This document shows, piece by piece, positions 7,729 to 14,942 of a stretch of 24,687 nt of DNA. The stretch is from CAYJVB01 sp964373575 (GTDB lineage: Archaea > Aenigmatarchaeota > Aenigmatarchaeia > CG10238-14). The position numbers and the translations under genes are program-made. The notes under the pieces are model-generated. The model saw only the letters and a program-made list of their open reading frames with translations. It made no database searches and was not told where the DNA came from. The stretch is from NCBI GenBank assembly GCA_964373575.1, contig CAYJVB010000011.1:1-24687 (forward strand), written 5' to 3'. Position 1 is the stretch's first letter, and every line of letters starts with the position of its first letter.

Positions 7729-8811
7729 ATGAGAATAATAATACATGTTGACATGGACTATTTCTTTGCGGCGATAGAGGAGAGGGAAAATCCTGATTTA
7801 AGAGGTAAACCCATTATAGTGGGTGCTGACCCTAAAAAAGGTGTAGGAAGAGGTGTTGTTTCTACTGCTAATTATGTTGGAAGAAAATATGGAGTGAAAT
7901 CGGGAATGCCTATATCGAAGGCATGGAAAATTTGTCCTCATGGTATATATCTTCCCGTTAATGGCAACTTATATTGGAGTGTTTCAGAGAATATTATGCA
8001 AATTCTTAGAAAATATGCTGATAAGTTTGAACAAACTAGTGTGGATGAGGCTTATCTAGATGTTAGCAATAAAGTTAGAGATTTTGAAGAGGCTCAAGCT
8101 TTAGCTTTGGCTATAAAAAACGAAATATTAGAGTCAGAAGGACTGGCTTGCTCTATCGGAATAGGTCCAAATAAGCTAATTGCAAAAATTGCTAGCAACT
8201 ATAGAAAACCCGATAAGTTAATTGTGGTTGAAGAGAAAGATGTTAAGGTATTTCTAGATGTATTGCCTATCAGGGATCTATTTGGCGTGGGACCTAAAAC
8301 GGAAAAAATCTTTTTAGATATGGGTATCAAGACCATCGGTGACTTGTCTAGATGCCCTATCAACAAGCTATTTGAGAGATTTGGATCGTGGGGTCTTGAA
8401 TTTCATAAATTTTCCAATGGCATTGATGAAAGAGAAGTGGTAGAAAATTGGAATGTTAAATCTATTGGAAGGGAGACGACTTTCGACGAGGATACTAATG
8501 ATCTCAATTACATTATCAGAGAAATATATGAATTATGCAAGGAGGTTAATGATGAAATCGTTGGTAATAATTATTTTTTCAAAACAGTGATTTTAAAAAT
8601 AAGATTTGAGAATTTTGAGACTTATACAAGAAGTGTTAGTTTCAAATTTTATACAAATAGAGTCGAGGATATTATACAAGTTGCCAAGAAAATGATTTTC
8701 CAATTTATTAGAGCTGATAAAAAGTTTAGATTAATAGGTATCAGGGTGACTAAATTAAAACAATTGAGAGAAAAATCAACATTATTGAACTTAACGAAAA
8801 TAGAAGGTTAA
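7729..8811 (+). CDS. dinB: Y-family DNA polymerase IV (Dpo4/DinB)
   Basis: This translesion polymerase copies past damaged bases. Catalytic acidic residues are visible: HVDMDYFFA with Asp8 at the N-terminus, and TSVDEAYLDV with Asp106/Glu107. The finger region (STANYVGRKYGVKSGMPISKA), the helix-hairpin-helix thumb (LFGVGPKTEKIFLDMGIKTI near residue 180) and a little-finger domain follow. The ATG at 7729 places the catalytic Asp as in Dpo4 and gives 360 residues; the ATG at 7708 would add seven hydrophobic residues. A classical C-terminal PCNA-binding QxxLxxFF box is not obvious in the tail (KSTLLNLTKIEG). The 3' end overlaps the convergent coiled-coil gene by 21 bases. Confidence 0.96.
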   Translation: MRIIIHVDMDYFFAAIEERENPDLRGKPIIVGADPKKGVGRGVVSTANYVGRKYGVKSGMPISKAWKICPHGIYLPVNGNLYWSVSENIMQILRKYADKFEQTSVDEAYLDVSNKVRDFEEAQALALAIKNEILESEGLACSIGIGPNKLIAKIASNYRKPDKLIVVEEKDVKVFLDVLPIRDLFGVGPKTEKIFLDMGIKTIGDLSRCPINKLFERFGSWGLEFHKFSNGIDEREVVENWNVKSIGRETTFDEDTNDLNYIIREIYELCKEVNDEIVGNNYFFKTVILKIRFENFETYTRSVSFKFYTNRVEDIIQVAKKMIFQFIRADKKFRLIGIRVTKLKQLREKSTLLNLTKIEG

Positions 8812-8985
8812 AAATACCTGTAGAATTGCAAGAGCTAATGCTACAATTCCAAGCGTAATTTCTAGTTTTTCTATTTTTTCAGTGTTTTTGAGATTTTGTT
8901 TTTCCATTCTTTCAAGCTTAACATTATGTGCTTCTAAATGTTGCAATATTTCATCTAGTTCTTTGGGTTGTGCCTTTTTTGGCAT
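8791..8985 (-). CDS. Small coiled-coil, tail-anchored membrane protein
   Basis: The 64-residue protein has a charged heptad-like helix (about residues 8-42, ending KNTEKIEKLEI) followed by a single hydrophobic C-terminal segment (ALALAILQVFLTFYF). This is the layout of a tail-anchored or single-pass membrane protein with a cytoplasmic coiled coil. It starts at ATG 8985 and overlaps the end of dinB in antisense. The next gene upstream on the same strand is rps8e, whose stop is 39 bases away, so co-transcription is possible. No family is recognised. Confidence 0.6.
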   Translation of the reverse strand: MPKKAQPKELDEILQHLEAHNVKLERMEKQNLKNTEKIEKLEITLGIVALALAILQVFLTFYFR

Positions 8986-9024
8986 AAATAATTTTTATAA
9001 TGAGGATAAATAAAACTATCAACG

Positions 9025-9414
9025 CTACTTTGTTTTTTCAATTAAAATACCATTCAATATACTATTCTGAGAAGGCCTACTGGTTATTCTTACCAAACCA
9101 TTTTCTGTTTCTACTACAGAACCCTTAGTTATTATACTCCTTCTTGTATAGTGCGGATTGTCAGCGTGTTCTACAACGTGAAGAATTTTCAATTTTTGAG
9201 ATTTGCCAGTTTTTTTGTTCAAGGCATTAACATAATCGGTAGCAATAAGCCGAGTTTTTCTTTTCCCTGCGAGAACCCTCTCGACTTTCTTTTTTGATTT
9301 ACCTAAAACTGTCAATGAAGGAACTGAGCCTCGCATGTATTTTTTCTTCTTTGTACCTAAGTTTACCTTTCCACCAGTCACCTTTTTCCCACGATCTATA
9401 TTCCATTTCGTCAT
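9025..9414 (-). CDS. rps8e: 30S ribosomal protein S8e
   Basis: This archaeal/eukaryotic small-subunit protein is recognised from its basic N-terminus (KWNIDRGKKVTGGKVNLG), VLAGKRKTRL near residue 50, HADNPHYTRRSIITKGSVV near 83-101 and ITSRPSQNSILNGILI at the end. At 129 residues it has the usual archaeal length. A clear TATA box (AATATATATAAAACC on the minus strand) lies close upstream, between this gene and the stop of the surface-protein gene, so it is probably transcribed on its own. Confidence 0.96.
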   Translation of the reverse strand: MTKWNIDRGKKVTGGKVNLGTKKKKYMRGSVPSLTVLGKSKKKVERVLAGKRKTRLIATDYVNALNKKTGKSQKLKILHVVEHADNPHYTRRSIITKGSVVETENGLVRITSRPSQNSILNGILIEKTK

Positions 9415-9456
9415 GATATCAACTACAATAATGGGAGTTAAGGTTTTATATATATT

Positions 9457-11574
9457 TCATTCTTCTTTCTTATTGTTCTGTGGTAATGAATATTTGTATA
9501 GTAGCATAAGTGATAGAACAATTGTTATAGAAAAGATAACCCACCAATAACTTAAAGAACTGTTAGCTTCCACTAAATTTTTTGATTTACTTAATTCTGC
9601 GTCAAATGTTAATTGGGCATTTTTCGCCCTTTTTAATGAAGTATTGAAATCTTCTCGCTGAAAGGCAATTTTAGCTAATTCTATCAAATTTCTTGTTTCG
9701 GAAAAGCTTTGCCTGCTGCCTAAAAAGGAACCTGTGATTTTACTGTAATCTTTTATTTTGTTTTCAATAGATTGTATGATGTTATTGGTGTTGAGTGCTG
9801 CTATTTTTTCAAACTTTATAATGCTTGTAATGTTTTTTATTGTATCATAATTTCTTGACTCAAAATTTTTCCTGGCTTCCTCCAATAGCAATGCAACTTT
9901 ATTTGTTGGGAAACCTTTGAGTTTCATGTCATCTATATCTTTGGCTGATATTTGAATCAGTTCAGTCATCGATTCATTTATCGCGTTTGATGTTACAAAT
10001 TGCGCTGATTCCACTTTAACTAAATTTGTGGCTATTTGTTCGACTGTTACATTTCGATTGATATTGCTGATTATACTTCCTCCACCACCATTATTTCCAC
10101 TACTTGTTCCACCCCCCTGATTTCCAGGAGTTGGTTGTCCACTGTTATTATTTTTTGCGGCATAGAAGACTGTTATATTTATAGCGATGCTAGTGTTAGT
10201 GTTGTTTGAAGTGTCGTTCGCGTATATTCTGAAAGTGTAATTTACTGCCAATGGTAAAAATTGTCCATAGTATATGCTGGTATTGCTACTCATAATAGTT
10301 TCATTCCAAAAAGTTTCGTTCGCAATTTTGTATTGCAATATAACTTTATCCACTCCTATGTCATCCGTGACATTAACTGTAACATTTATCGAAGCATTTT
10401 CTGTTAAGTTTTCAGTTGAGAGAGGTAAGTATGTAAAATTTTCAATTCTTGGTGCCTCATCATCTATGACAACGCTGAAATTTCTAGTTCCTGAAATGAA
10501 CGAGTTTTGAGCAAGATCATTACAAGTCACGGTCCAATTGTGAATTCCTTCCTTCATTTTGATAACGGTAAAATTTGCTGCAGTAAAATTCTGTGTTGAT
10601 TGTGATTGGTTCAGTTTATTATCCAGATACAATGAACAATTGAGTGTTTGCGAAAAATTGTCCCATGATGTAAAATTGAATGTTACATTTTCAGCTCTTA
10701 GAATCGTATTGTTAGTTGGCTGATCAAGTTGGATAGACGGTGTACTCAAATCCACTTTAATCATATTTTGAGTAATGTTTGTTCCCTTGTTTGCATTTGA
10801 AGAAGTATCGGTACAATTAACCGTCCATAAGTGCACGCCTTCATTCACGGATGTTGTTATGTTGTTTAAGTGGCTTTCTGTGATTTTTGTCGTATTAGAT
10901 TGATTGAGTGAATTATTAATCATTAGTGAACATCCTGCTATATCTGAGGTTATGTCAATTGGTGTGAAGAAAAAGGTAACATTACTATTATTCGTCCATG
11001 TATCATTAGATGGGCTGTTGAGACTTATGGTTGGAGGCGAAGAATCGATATAGGTTATATTAACATAAGCGTGATCTAAATAGAGATAATTTGAATCTCC
11101 AAGCTTCTGCACCTGATAGCTTATGGTTAATCCTTCAACATCGTTCTCCGGGTCTGAGGAGTTTATTATAAAGTTGGTGACATCACATGAATCATACATA
11201 CTGTTATTTGTTATTTTTGGATTTAAGTTGCAGGATTGTGTGTTACCATCTGATGATCTTTTCACTTGAAGTGTAATTTTTTGATCGCCAGGATTGCTTG
11301 ACTCAAATCTGTCAACATATACTGTTACATTAGTTATGGAATTTGGGGACGTTACTGCCTGAGTGTTGGTGTGTGTGGTCTCTATAAATCTCACTCCGCT
11401 CTTATGACCTTTTTGATCTTCAGATACGCCATCTTGTGACTGGACATTGCTCAATTGGCAATTGTTTTCAGTATCTTTACATGTAGTTGGTTGTATTATC
11501 ACAGAATCTGCTGCATTCACAATAGGAGTCGTCAGCGACAAAATTAAGACTATAAAAACAAAGTTATTCCCCAT
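9457..11574 (-). CDS. Ig-like surface protein, membrane-anchored
   Basis: The 705-residue protein has a Sec-type signal peptide (about residues 1-21, cleaved after NA). A beta-rich N-terminal domain follows (to about 178), then three Ig/fibronectin-like units starting SPPTISLNSPSNDT (179), TPSIQLDQPTNNT (278) and APRIENFTYLP (374). A Gly/Asn/Pro-rich linker (about 475-502), a helical region (about 505-665) and one transmembrane segment (about 675-694) with a charged KKEE end complete it. About 40 Asn-x-Ser/Thr sequons imply heavy N-glycosylation outside the cell. Paired cysteines inside the Ig units (CSL...VNC, CSL...VTC) could form disulfides. It could be an S-layer-associated or adhesion protein; the ligand is unknown. 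Confidence 0.8.
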   Translation of the reverse strand: MGNNFVFIVLILSLTTPIVNAADSVIIQPTTCKDTENNCQLSNVQSQDGVSEDQKGHKSGVRFIETTHTNTQAVTSPNSITNVTVYVDRFESSNPGDQKITLQVKRSSDGNTQSCNLNPKITNNSMYDSCDVTNFIINSSDPENDVEGLTISYQVQKLGDSNYLYLDHAYVNITYIDSSPPTISLNSPSNDTWTNNSNVTFFFTPIDITSDIAGCSLMINNSLNQSNTTKITESHLNNITTSVNEGVHLWTVNCTDTSSNANKGTNITQNMIKVDLSTPSIQLDQPTNNTILRAENVTFNFTSWDNFSQTLNCSLYLDNKLNQSQSTQNFTAANFTVIKMKEGIHNWTVTCNDLAQNSFISGTRNFSVVIDDEAPRIENFTYLPLSTENLTENASINVTVNVTDDIGVDKVILQYKIANETFWNETIMSSNTSIYYGQFLPLAVNYTFRIYANDTSNNTNTSIAINITVFYAAKNNNSGQPTPGNQGGGTSSGNNGGGGSIISNINRNVTVEQIATNLVKVESAQFVTSNAINESMTELIQISAKDIDDMKLKGFPTNKVALLLEEARKNFESRNYDTIKNITSIIKFEKIAALNTNNIIQSIENKIKDYSKITGSFLGSRQSFSETRNLIELAKIAFQREDFNTSLKRAKNAQLTFDAELSKSKNLVEANSSLSYWWVIFSITIVLSLMLLYKYSLPQNNKKEE

Positions 11575-11614
11575 ATTTCAACCCTTAATATAATTTGGAA
11601 ATTGTGTAATAAAA

Positions 11615-12115
11615 TTATCCTATATACCCTACGTTAGAGTGATCAAAATTCTCCACAAGCTCTATCCGGAAACTTTCTGGTGACTCCCATCCTAAAGTAG
11701 GATAGATAATATGTGGAAAGAATTTGGTGAAATTTTCTGCCATTTCAGTAACCGCATGATTTTTTCCAAATATTTTTCTTGATGTCTCTAAAGTCATGTG
11801 ACGAGCTAACTCTTCATCAACTATGCCAAGTGTGTGAAAGTATTCATGTAAAAGAATGTGGAAGACATAAGCGTTGAAGATGGAAGGGTTAGTTTGTTCG
11901 ATGCTTTTCAAGGGTCTTTTGTTCATTATTATTATGTTCGACCCTACTGGATAGAATGCACCTACAAAGCCTTTGTAACTGCTACCCAAATCACTTAAAC
12001 CTAACATTAATCCTGTTCTTTCTTTTTTGAAGACAATCCTTACTGCTTCCTTCACTAATTCGAATATCTCAGGTAAAGATTTAGCTTCGTCTAAATGCTT
12101 GAAAAATTTATTCAT
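11615..12115 (-). CDS. HEXXH-motif putative zinc metallopeptidase
   Basis: The 166-residue protein carries HEYFH at about residues 90-94 within ILLHEYFHTLGIVDEE, a zincin signature in which both histidines bind zinc and Glu acts as base. A downstream glutamate (IVDEEL or the TEMAENF helix) could be the third ligand. No signal peptide is visible, so it is probably cytoplasmic. The N-terminal half (LPEIFELVKEAVRIVFKKER) and the C-terminal region are unassigned. It is 40 bases upstream of the surface-protein gene on the same strand, but no functional link is shown. Peptidase activity is inferred from the motif only. Confidence 0.65.
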   Translation of the reverse strand: MNKFFKHLDEAKSLPEIFELVKEAVRIVFKKERTGLMLGLSDLGSSYKGFVGAFYPVGSNIIIMNKRPLKSIEQTNPSIFNAYVFHILLHEYFHTLGIVDEELARHMTLETSRKIFGKNHAVTEMAENFTKFFPHIIYPTLGWESPESFRIELVENFDHSNVGYIG

Positions 12116-12206
12116 AAAACATCAGCTGATTCATTAAATTTTGATTTATCGTCTTATAACCCTTTCGATGCTATAGTGTTACTTTTTGATTATAACAAGA
12201 TAATTT

Positions 12207-12238
12207 TAGTATATGTAAGAATATCCGAACATATACTA
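12207..12238. repeat. Perfect 10-bp inverted repeat
   Basis: TAGTATATGT (12207-12216) and ACATATACTA (12229-12238) are exact reverse complements, separated by 12 bases. As RNA this would be a 10-bp hairpin; as DNA it could be an operator for a dimeric regulator. It is not followed by a T-run, so a terminator is unlikely. Confidence 0.6.
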
Positions 12239-12253
12239 TCTTTATGAATTTAG

Positions 12254-12288
12254 CTTCAATTCCTATTTGGCTAAAAGAATAATTGAAG
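12254..12288. repeat. Perfect 8-bp inverted repeat
   Basis: CTTCAATT (12254-12261) and AATTGAAG (12281-12288) are exact reverse complements with a 19-base spacer. It lies 16 bases after the 10-bp repeat. The closeness of the two suggests a structured RNA or compound regulatory site, although short palindromes are common in AT-rich DNA. Confidence 0.45.
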
Positions 12289-12447
12289 TATTCGATTATT
12301 TATACAGACCACTATTGATTTAATTTTAATCATGTGAATTCAACTAAAAACTAATTACGTAAAAATTTGCATACGTCATAGATAACTATTTAAGCTCTGT
12401 ATGTATTTAATAATTGAACAAAATTTTTGTATTTGAGATTTGATAAC

Positions 12448-12663
12448 ATGACAGATAGACCGATAGACGCATTGGATAAAGCTAAAGGCAAAAGAGTCTA
12501 TGTACGACTGAAAAATGGTGAAGAGATCACAGGAAATTTGAAAGCCCTTGATCTACACTTGAATCTTTGGTTAGAAGACGTTGAAGTTGTTGGTGAAAAC
12601 AAAAGAAAAATTAGCATCTTACTAATTCGGGGAGACAACATTTTGTATGCTTCACCTGTTTAA
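12448..12663 (+). CDS. lsm: LSm (Sm-like) RNA-binding protein
   Basis: This small archaeal Sm-fold protein forms rings that bind U-rich RNA. Sm1 (about residues 17-50) reads GKRVYVRLKNGEEITGNLKA then DLHLNLWLEDVEV; Sm2 is LLIRGDNILYASP near the C-terminus. The ATG at 12448 gives 71 residues, typical of the family; the open frame reaches a TTG at 12427 that is not needed. Sixty-two bases downstream lies rpl37e, a pairing widely conserved in archaea, so the two are probably co-transcribed. Confidence 0.94.
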   Translation: MTDRPIDALDKAKGKRVYVRLKNGEEITGNLKALDLHLNLWLEDVEVVGENKRKISILLIRGDNILYASPV

Positions 12664-12725
12664 GACGTAATTTGAAATAGTACTTTAGCCATTAGTTTGT
12701 TTAGATAGCAACATAAGATGATATT

Positions 12726-12914
12726 ATGGCTGGCAAAGGGACACCTTCTTTTGGTAAGCATCAAAAAAGAACACATGTTTTATGTAGAAGATGTGGAAGA
12801 AGAACTTTTCACATAAGAAAACGAAAATGTTCAGCTTGTGGTTATGGGGAGTCTGCAAAGTTGATGAGTTTCAAGTGGAAACAAAGAACTATTAAGAGAA
12901 ATAGAAAAAAATAA
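12726..12914 (+). CDS. rpl37e: 50S ribosomal protein L37e
   Basis: The 62-residue zinc-ribbon ribosomal protein begins GKGTPSFGKHQKRTHVLCRR. It has two CxxC pairs (CRRC and CSAC), a middle section HIRKRK and a basic tail. It binds 23S rRNA in the large subunit. The start ATG at 12726 matches the family N-terminus. Its place directly after lsm is the usual archaeal arrangement. Confidence 0.96.
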   Translation: MAGKGTPSFGKHQKRTHVLCRRCGRRTFHIRKRKCSACGYGESAKLMSFKWKQRTIKRNRKK

Positions 12915-13003
12915 TTGTGGAAGCTTTTTTAGGTGACTAATCCTGAATTGTCAATTGAATTAAGTTTGTAATTTTAAATAATTTTAAGTTTACAGTAAAT
13001 AAG

Positions 13004-13034
13004 ATCTGTTAGAGGTAGTTTATATTAAACAGAT
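13004..13034 (+). repeat. 7-bp inverted repeat in dephospho-CoA kinase leader
   Basis: ATCTGTT (13004-13010) and AACAGAT (13028-13034) could form a 7-bp hairpin in the leader of the next gene. The loop holds AGAGGTAG, a Shine-Dalgarno-like sequence, and the stem ends five bases before the TTG start. A regulatory role is possible but unproven. Confidence 0.35.
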
Positions 13035-13039
13035 ATGTT

Positions 13040-13534
13040 TTGCCACAAAATTTAAGACAGGAATTTAAGAAGGCATATGGTAGAATATATGCGTCAGTTT
13101 CTACGATAAAAAAAGATATCGAAGGCAAAGTAGTTGTTACCATTGGTGATAGAATTAGTTATAGTCTTTTGAAAAATAGAATTAATCCGAAGGTTATAAT
13201 AATAGATCATCGAGAAACAAAAAAGTCCATATCTTATGAAGTGTTAAATGTTTTAGATGGTTTTGACGGAAAGCAATATAAAGTAGACAATCCTTCTGGT
13301 GGTGTAACAAAAGAGTTATGGAATGCTGTTAAGGAATCTCTTGATTCTATAGGAAAGTCAAAGATAATTGTTAATGGTGAAGAAGATATGGCCTTTCTTC
13401 CTGCTGTTTTAGAATGCAATGACGGTGACATTATTTTGTACGGGTTTTTTGACAAAGGATTTGTATTGACTGAAGTTAATAAAGATTTAAAGAAAAAAAT
13501 GAATCTTTTGTTGTCGAAATTTGAGGGCTCGTAG
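13040..13534 (+). CDS. GTP-dependent dephospho-CoA kinase (DUF359)
   Basis: This enzyme catalyses the last step of archaeal coenzyme A synthesis, using GTP to phosphorylate dephospho-CoA. Family landmarks are VVTIGDRISYSLLKN near residue 32-46, PKVIIIDHRETK near 50, VDNPSGGVTKELWNAV near 82-97, IIVNGEEDMAFLPAV near 108-122 and DIILYGFFDKGFVL near 128-141. At 164 residues the length fits. No ATG is available: an in-frame TAG at 13016-13018 limits the frame, and TTG at 13040 is the only ordinary start. The stop TAG (13532-13534) lies inside the following tRNA-Lys gene, giving a 10-base overlap. Confidence 0.88.
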   Translation: MPQNLRQEFKKAYGRIYASVSTIKKDIEGKVVVTIGDRISYSLLKNRINPKVIIIDHRETKKSISYEVLNVLDGFDGKQYKVDNPSGGVTKELWNAVKESLDSIGKSKIIVNGEEDMAFLPAVLECNDGDIILYGFFDKGFVLTEVNKDLKKKMNLLLSKFEGS

Positions 13535-13598
13535 CTCAGTCTGGTAGAGCAGCGGCCTTTTAAGCCGTTGGCCGGGTGTTCGAATCGCCCCGAGCCCA
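13525..13598 (+). tRNA. tRNA-Lys(TTT)
   Basis: The acceptor GGGCTCG pairs with CGAGCCC, discriminator A. D stem is GCTC/GAGC; anticodon arm GCGGC-CTTTTAA-GCCGT gives anticodon TTT at 13559-13561; T arm is GGGTG-TTCGAAT-CGCCC. It is 74 nt with no intron. The first ten bases are also the last codons and stop of the dephospho-CoA kinase gene. Confidence 0.96.
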
Positions 13599-13672
13599 TA
13601 AAAAATCCTAGTTACATGCGGAGATGCTGTAATCATAGATAGGTTTAAATTCTTAAGCGAAGTAACATTATT

Positions 13673-13885
13673 ATGTTGCCATCTGATGATCCATTTGGAT
13701 CACAAAAAAATGTTCCAACTAGGGGTTATGTAAAAGCTGCAAATGGGGGTATGTATCCCGCTGACTTATCTGGGAAACCGGTTGGGCAAGCAACAAATTA
13801 TACTGTAGTTGCATCAGAATGTGGAGTTACAGTTGCTGAAGTCAGGAATTTGTCTGTCGGTAAAGTATTGCCGTATAGTGTCTAA
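13673..13885 (+). CDS. Small hypothetical protein
   Basis: The 70-residue protein (MLPSDDPFGSQKNVP...) is not recognised. It contains a glycine-containing stretch (AANGGMYPADLSGKPVGQA) and ends LSVGKVLPYSV; there are no membrane segments. A good TATA box (GTTTAAATT near 13642) lies about 30 bases before the ATG, indicating a leaderless transcript and supporting the gene. It stands alone between tRNA-Lys(TTT) and the glycosylase gene. Confidence 0.5.
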   Translation: MLPSDDPFGSQKNVPTRGYVKAANGGMYPADLSGKPVGQATNYTVVASECGVTVAEVRNLSVGKVLPYSV

Positions 13886-13947
13886 TCGTATTTATTTTTA
13901 ATAATGCCATATGAAAATTTTAAAATGAAAATGTATAAAGTACCTTA

Positions 13948-14619
13948 ATGATTTCTACAGATTTAATGCAAGTATACAAAATCTTGCTTGAACATTTTGG
14001 TCATCAAAACTGGTGGCCTACTATTTCGGATAACCCTGGGTTTGAGATTATAATTGGTGCAATATTAACACAAAATGCGTCTTGGAAAAATGTTGAGATT
14101 GCAGTAAAAAATCTTTATGAAAAAAACAAACTATCACCATTGACTTTATACAATACTGATGACAATGAAATAGAAAAACTTATTGAACCCTCTGGATTTT
14201 TTAGGGTTAAAGCAAAGCGAATCAGGAATTTTCTGAATTTTCTTTTTGAAAAATACAATGGAAAAATGGAATTATTATTTGAATTACCTGTCAATGATTT
14301 AAGAAAGGAACTTCTATCGGTAAATGGCATCGGAAAAGAGACGGCTGATTCTATTATTCTTTATGCAGCGGGGAAACTAAAATTTGTTGTTGATGCTTAT
14401 GCAATCCGAATATTTACTAGATTAGGTCTGATTAAAACGAGTGATTATCAAGAAGTTCAGAAATTCTTTGAGAAAAATTTGCCAAAAAGTATTAAATTGT
14501 TTAATGAGTATCATGCTTTGATTGTTGAAGAAGGGAAAAATGTATGCAGACCTAAACCCAAATGTGAAGTTTGTCCATTGAATAGTGTGTGTAATTATTA
14601 TTCAAAGAACGCTAAATAA
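13948..14619 (+). CDS. HhH-GPD DNA glycosylase, MpgII/EndoIII-like with [4Fe-4S]
   Basis: The 223-residue protein belongs to the endonuclease III superfamily. It has QNWWP at residues 20-24, GAILTQNASWKNVE near 37-50, the helix-hairpin-helix LLSVNGIGKETAD near 122-134, the catalytic aspartate at D149 (FVVDAYAIRI) and four cysteines (200, 206, 209, 215) for an iron-sulfur cluster. At the position of the EndoIII lyase lysine it has Glu131, so it is predicted to be monofunctional: it excises bases but does not cut the strand. This pattern resembles Thermotoga MpgII and Helicobacter MagIII 3-methyladenine glycosylases; a mismatch glycosylase is the alternative. It is first in a row with cutA and a NUDIX gene. 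Confidence 0.88.
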   Translation: MISTDLMQVYKILLEHFGHQNWWPTISDNPGFEIIIGAILTQNASWKNVEIAVKNLYEKNKLSPLTLYNTDDNEIEKLIEPSGFFRVKAKRIRNFLNFLFEKYNGKMELLFELPVNDLRKELLSVNGIGKETADSIILYAAGKLKFVVDAYAIRIFTRLGLIKTSDYQEVQKFFEKNLPKSIKLFNEYHALIVEEGKNVCRPKPKCEVCPLNSVCNYYSKNAK

Positions 14620-14633
14620 TAGTTGGTGATCAC

Positions 14634-14942
14634 ATGAGATTAGTGTTGACAACTGTTCCTGTCGATAAGGCCGAAGTTATGCTGACAAAAATCGTTGAAG
14701 AGAGATTAGCCGGATGCTCGTTAGAAATTAACTTAGGGTCTCCTAGTTGTTTTTTGTGGGAAGGAAAAGTTGCTAGAGAAAAAGAGAGTTTGTTGGTTTT
14801 CAAGACTAAACCCGCTTTAGTTAAGAAATTATTCAAAAGACTGAAGGAAATACATCCTTATAGCGTGCCTTTTATAGGCGAAATAAAGATTGAGAACTTT
14901 TATAAACCTTACTTTGATTGGTTAAAAAGTGTTACAAAATGA
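14634..14942 (+). CDS. cutA: CutA1 divalent-cation tolerance protein
   Basis: The 102-residue protein matches CutA1, a very stable trimer with a ferredoxin-like fold. Visible motifs are VLTTVPVDKAEVMLTKIVEERLAGC (start at residue 4), SCFLWEGKVAREKESLLVFKT and the C-terminal HPYSVPFIGEIKIE with YFDWL. Its physiological role is unsettled, with copper tolerance and signalling both proposed. A GGTGATC Shine-Dalgarno lies directly before the ATG. The stop overlaps the next gene's start in ATGA. Confidence 0.95.
   Translation: MRLVLTTVPVDKAEVMLTKIVEERLAGCSLEINLGSPSCFLWEGKVAREKESLLVFKTKPALVKKLFKRLKEIHPYSVPFIGEIKIENFYKPYFDWLKSVTK

Larger units (their letters stand above)
12116..12447. other. 332-base gene-free region with inverted repeats
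   Basis: No convincing coding frame is seen between the divergent HEXXH and lsm genes. The stretch is very AT-rich and holds two perfect inverted repeats (listed separately). It also contains TATA-like boxes for lsm at CTATTTAAG (12385-12393) and GTATTTAATAA (12402-12412). The minus-strand gene has weaker AT boxes near 12140-12165. The middle, about 12200-12300, is not explained by either promoter and could be a small RNA or an operator region. Confidence 0.5.
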
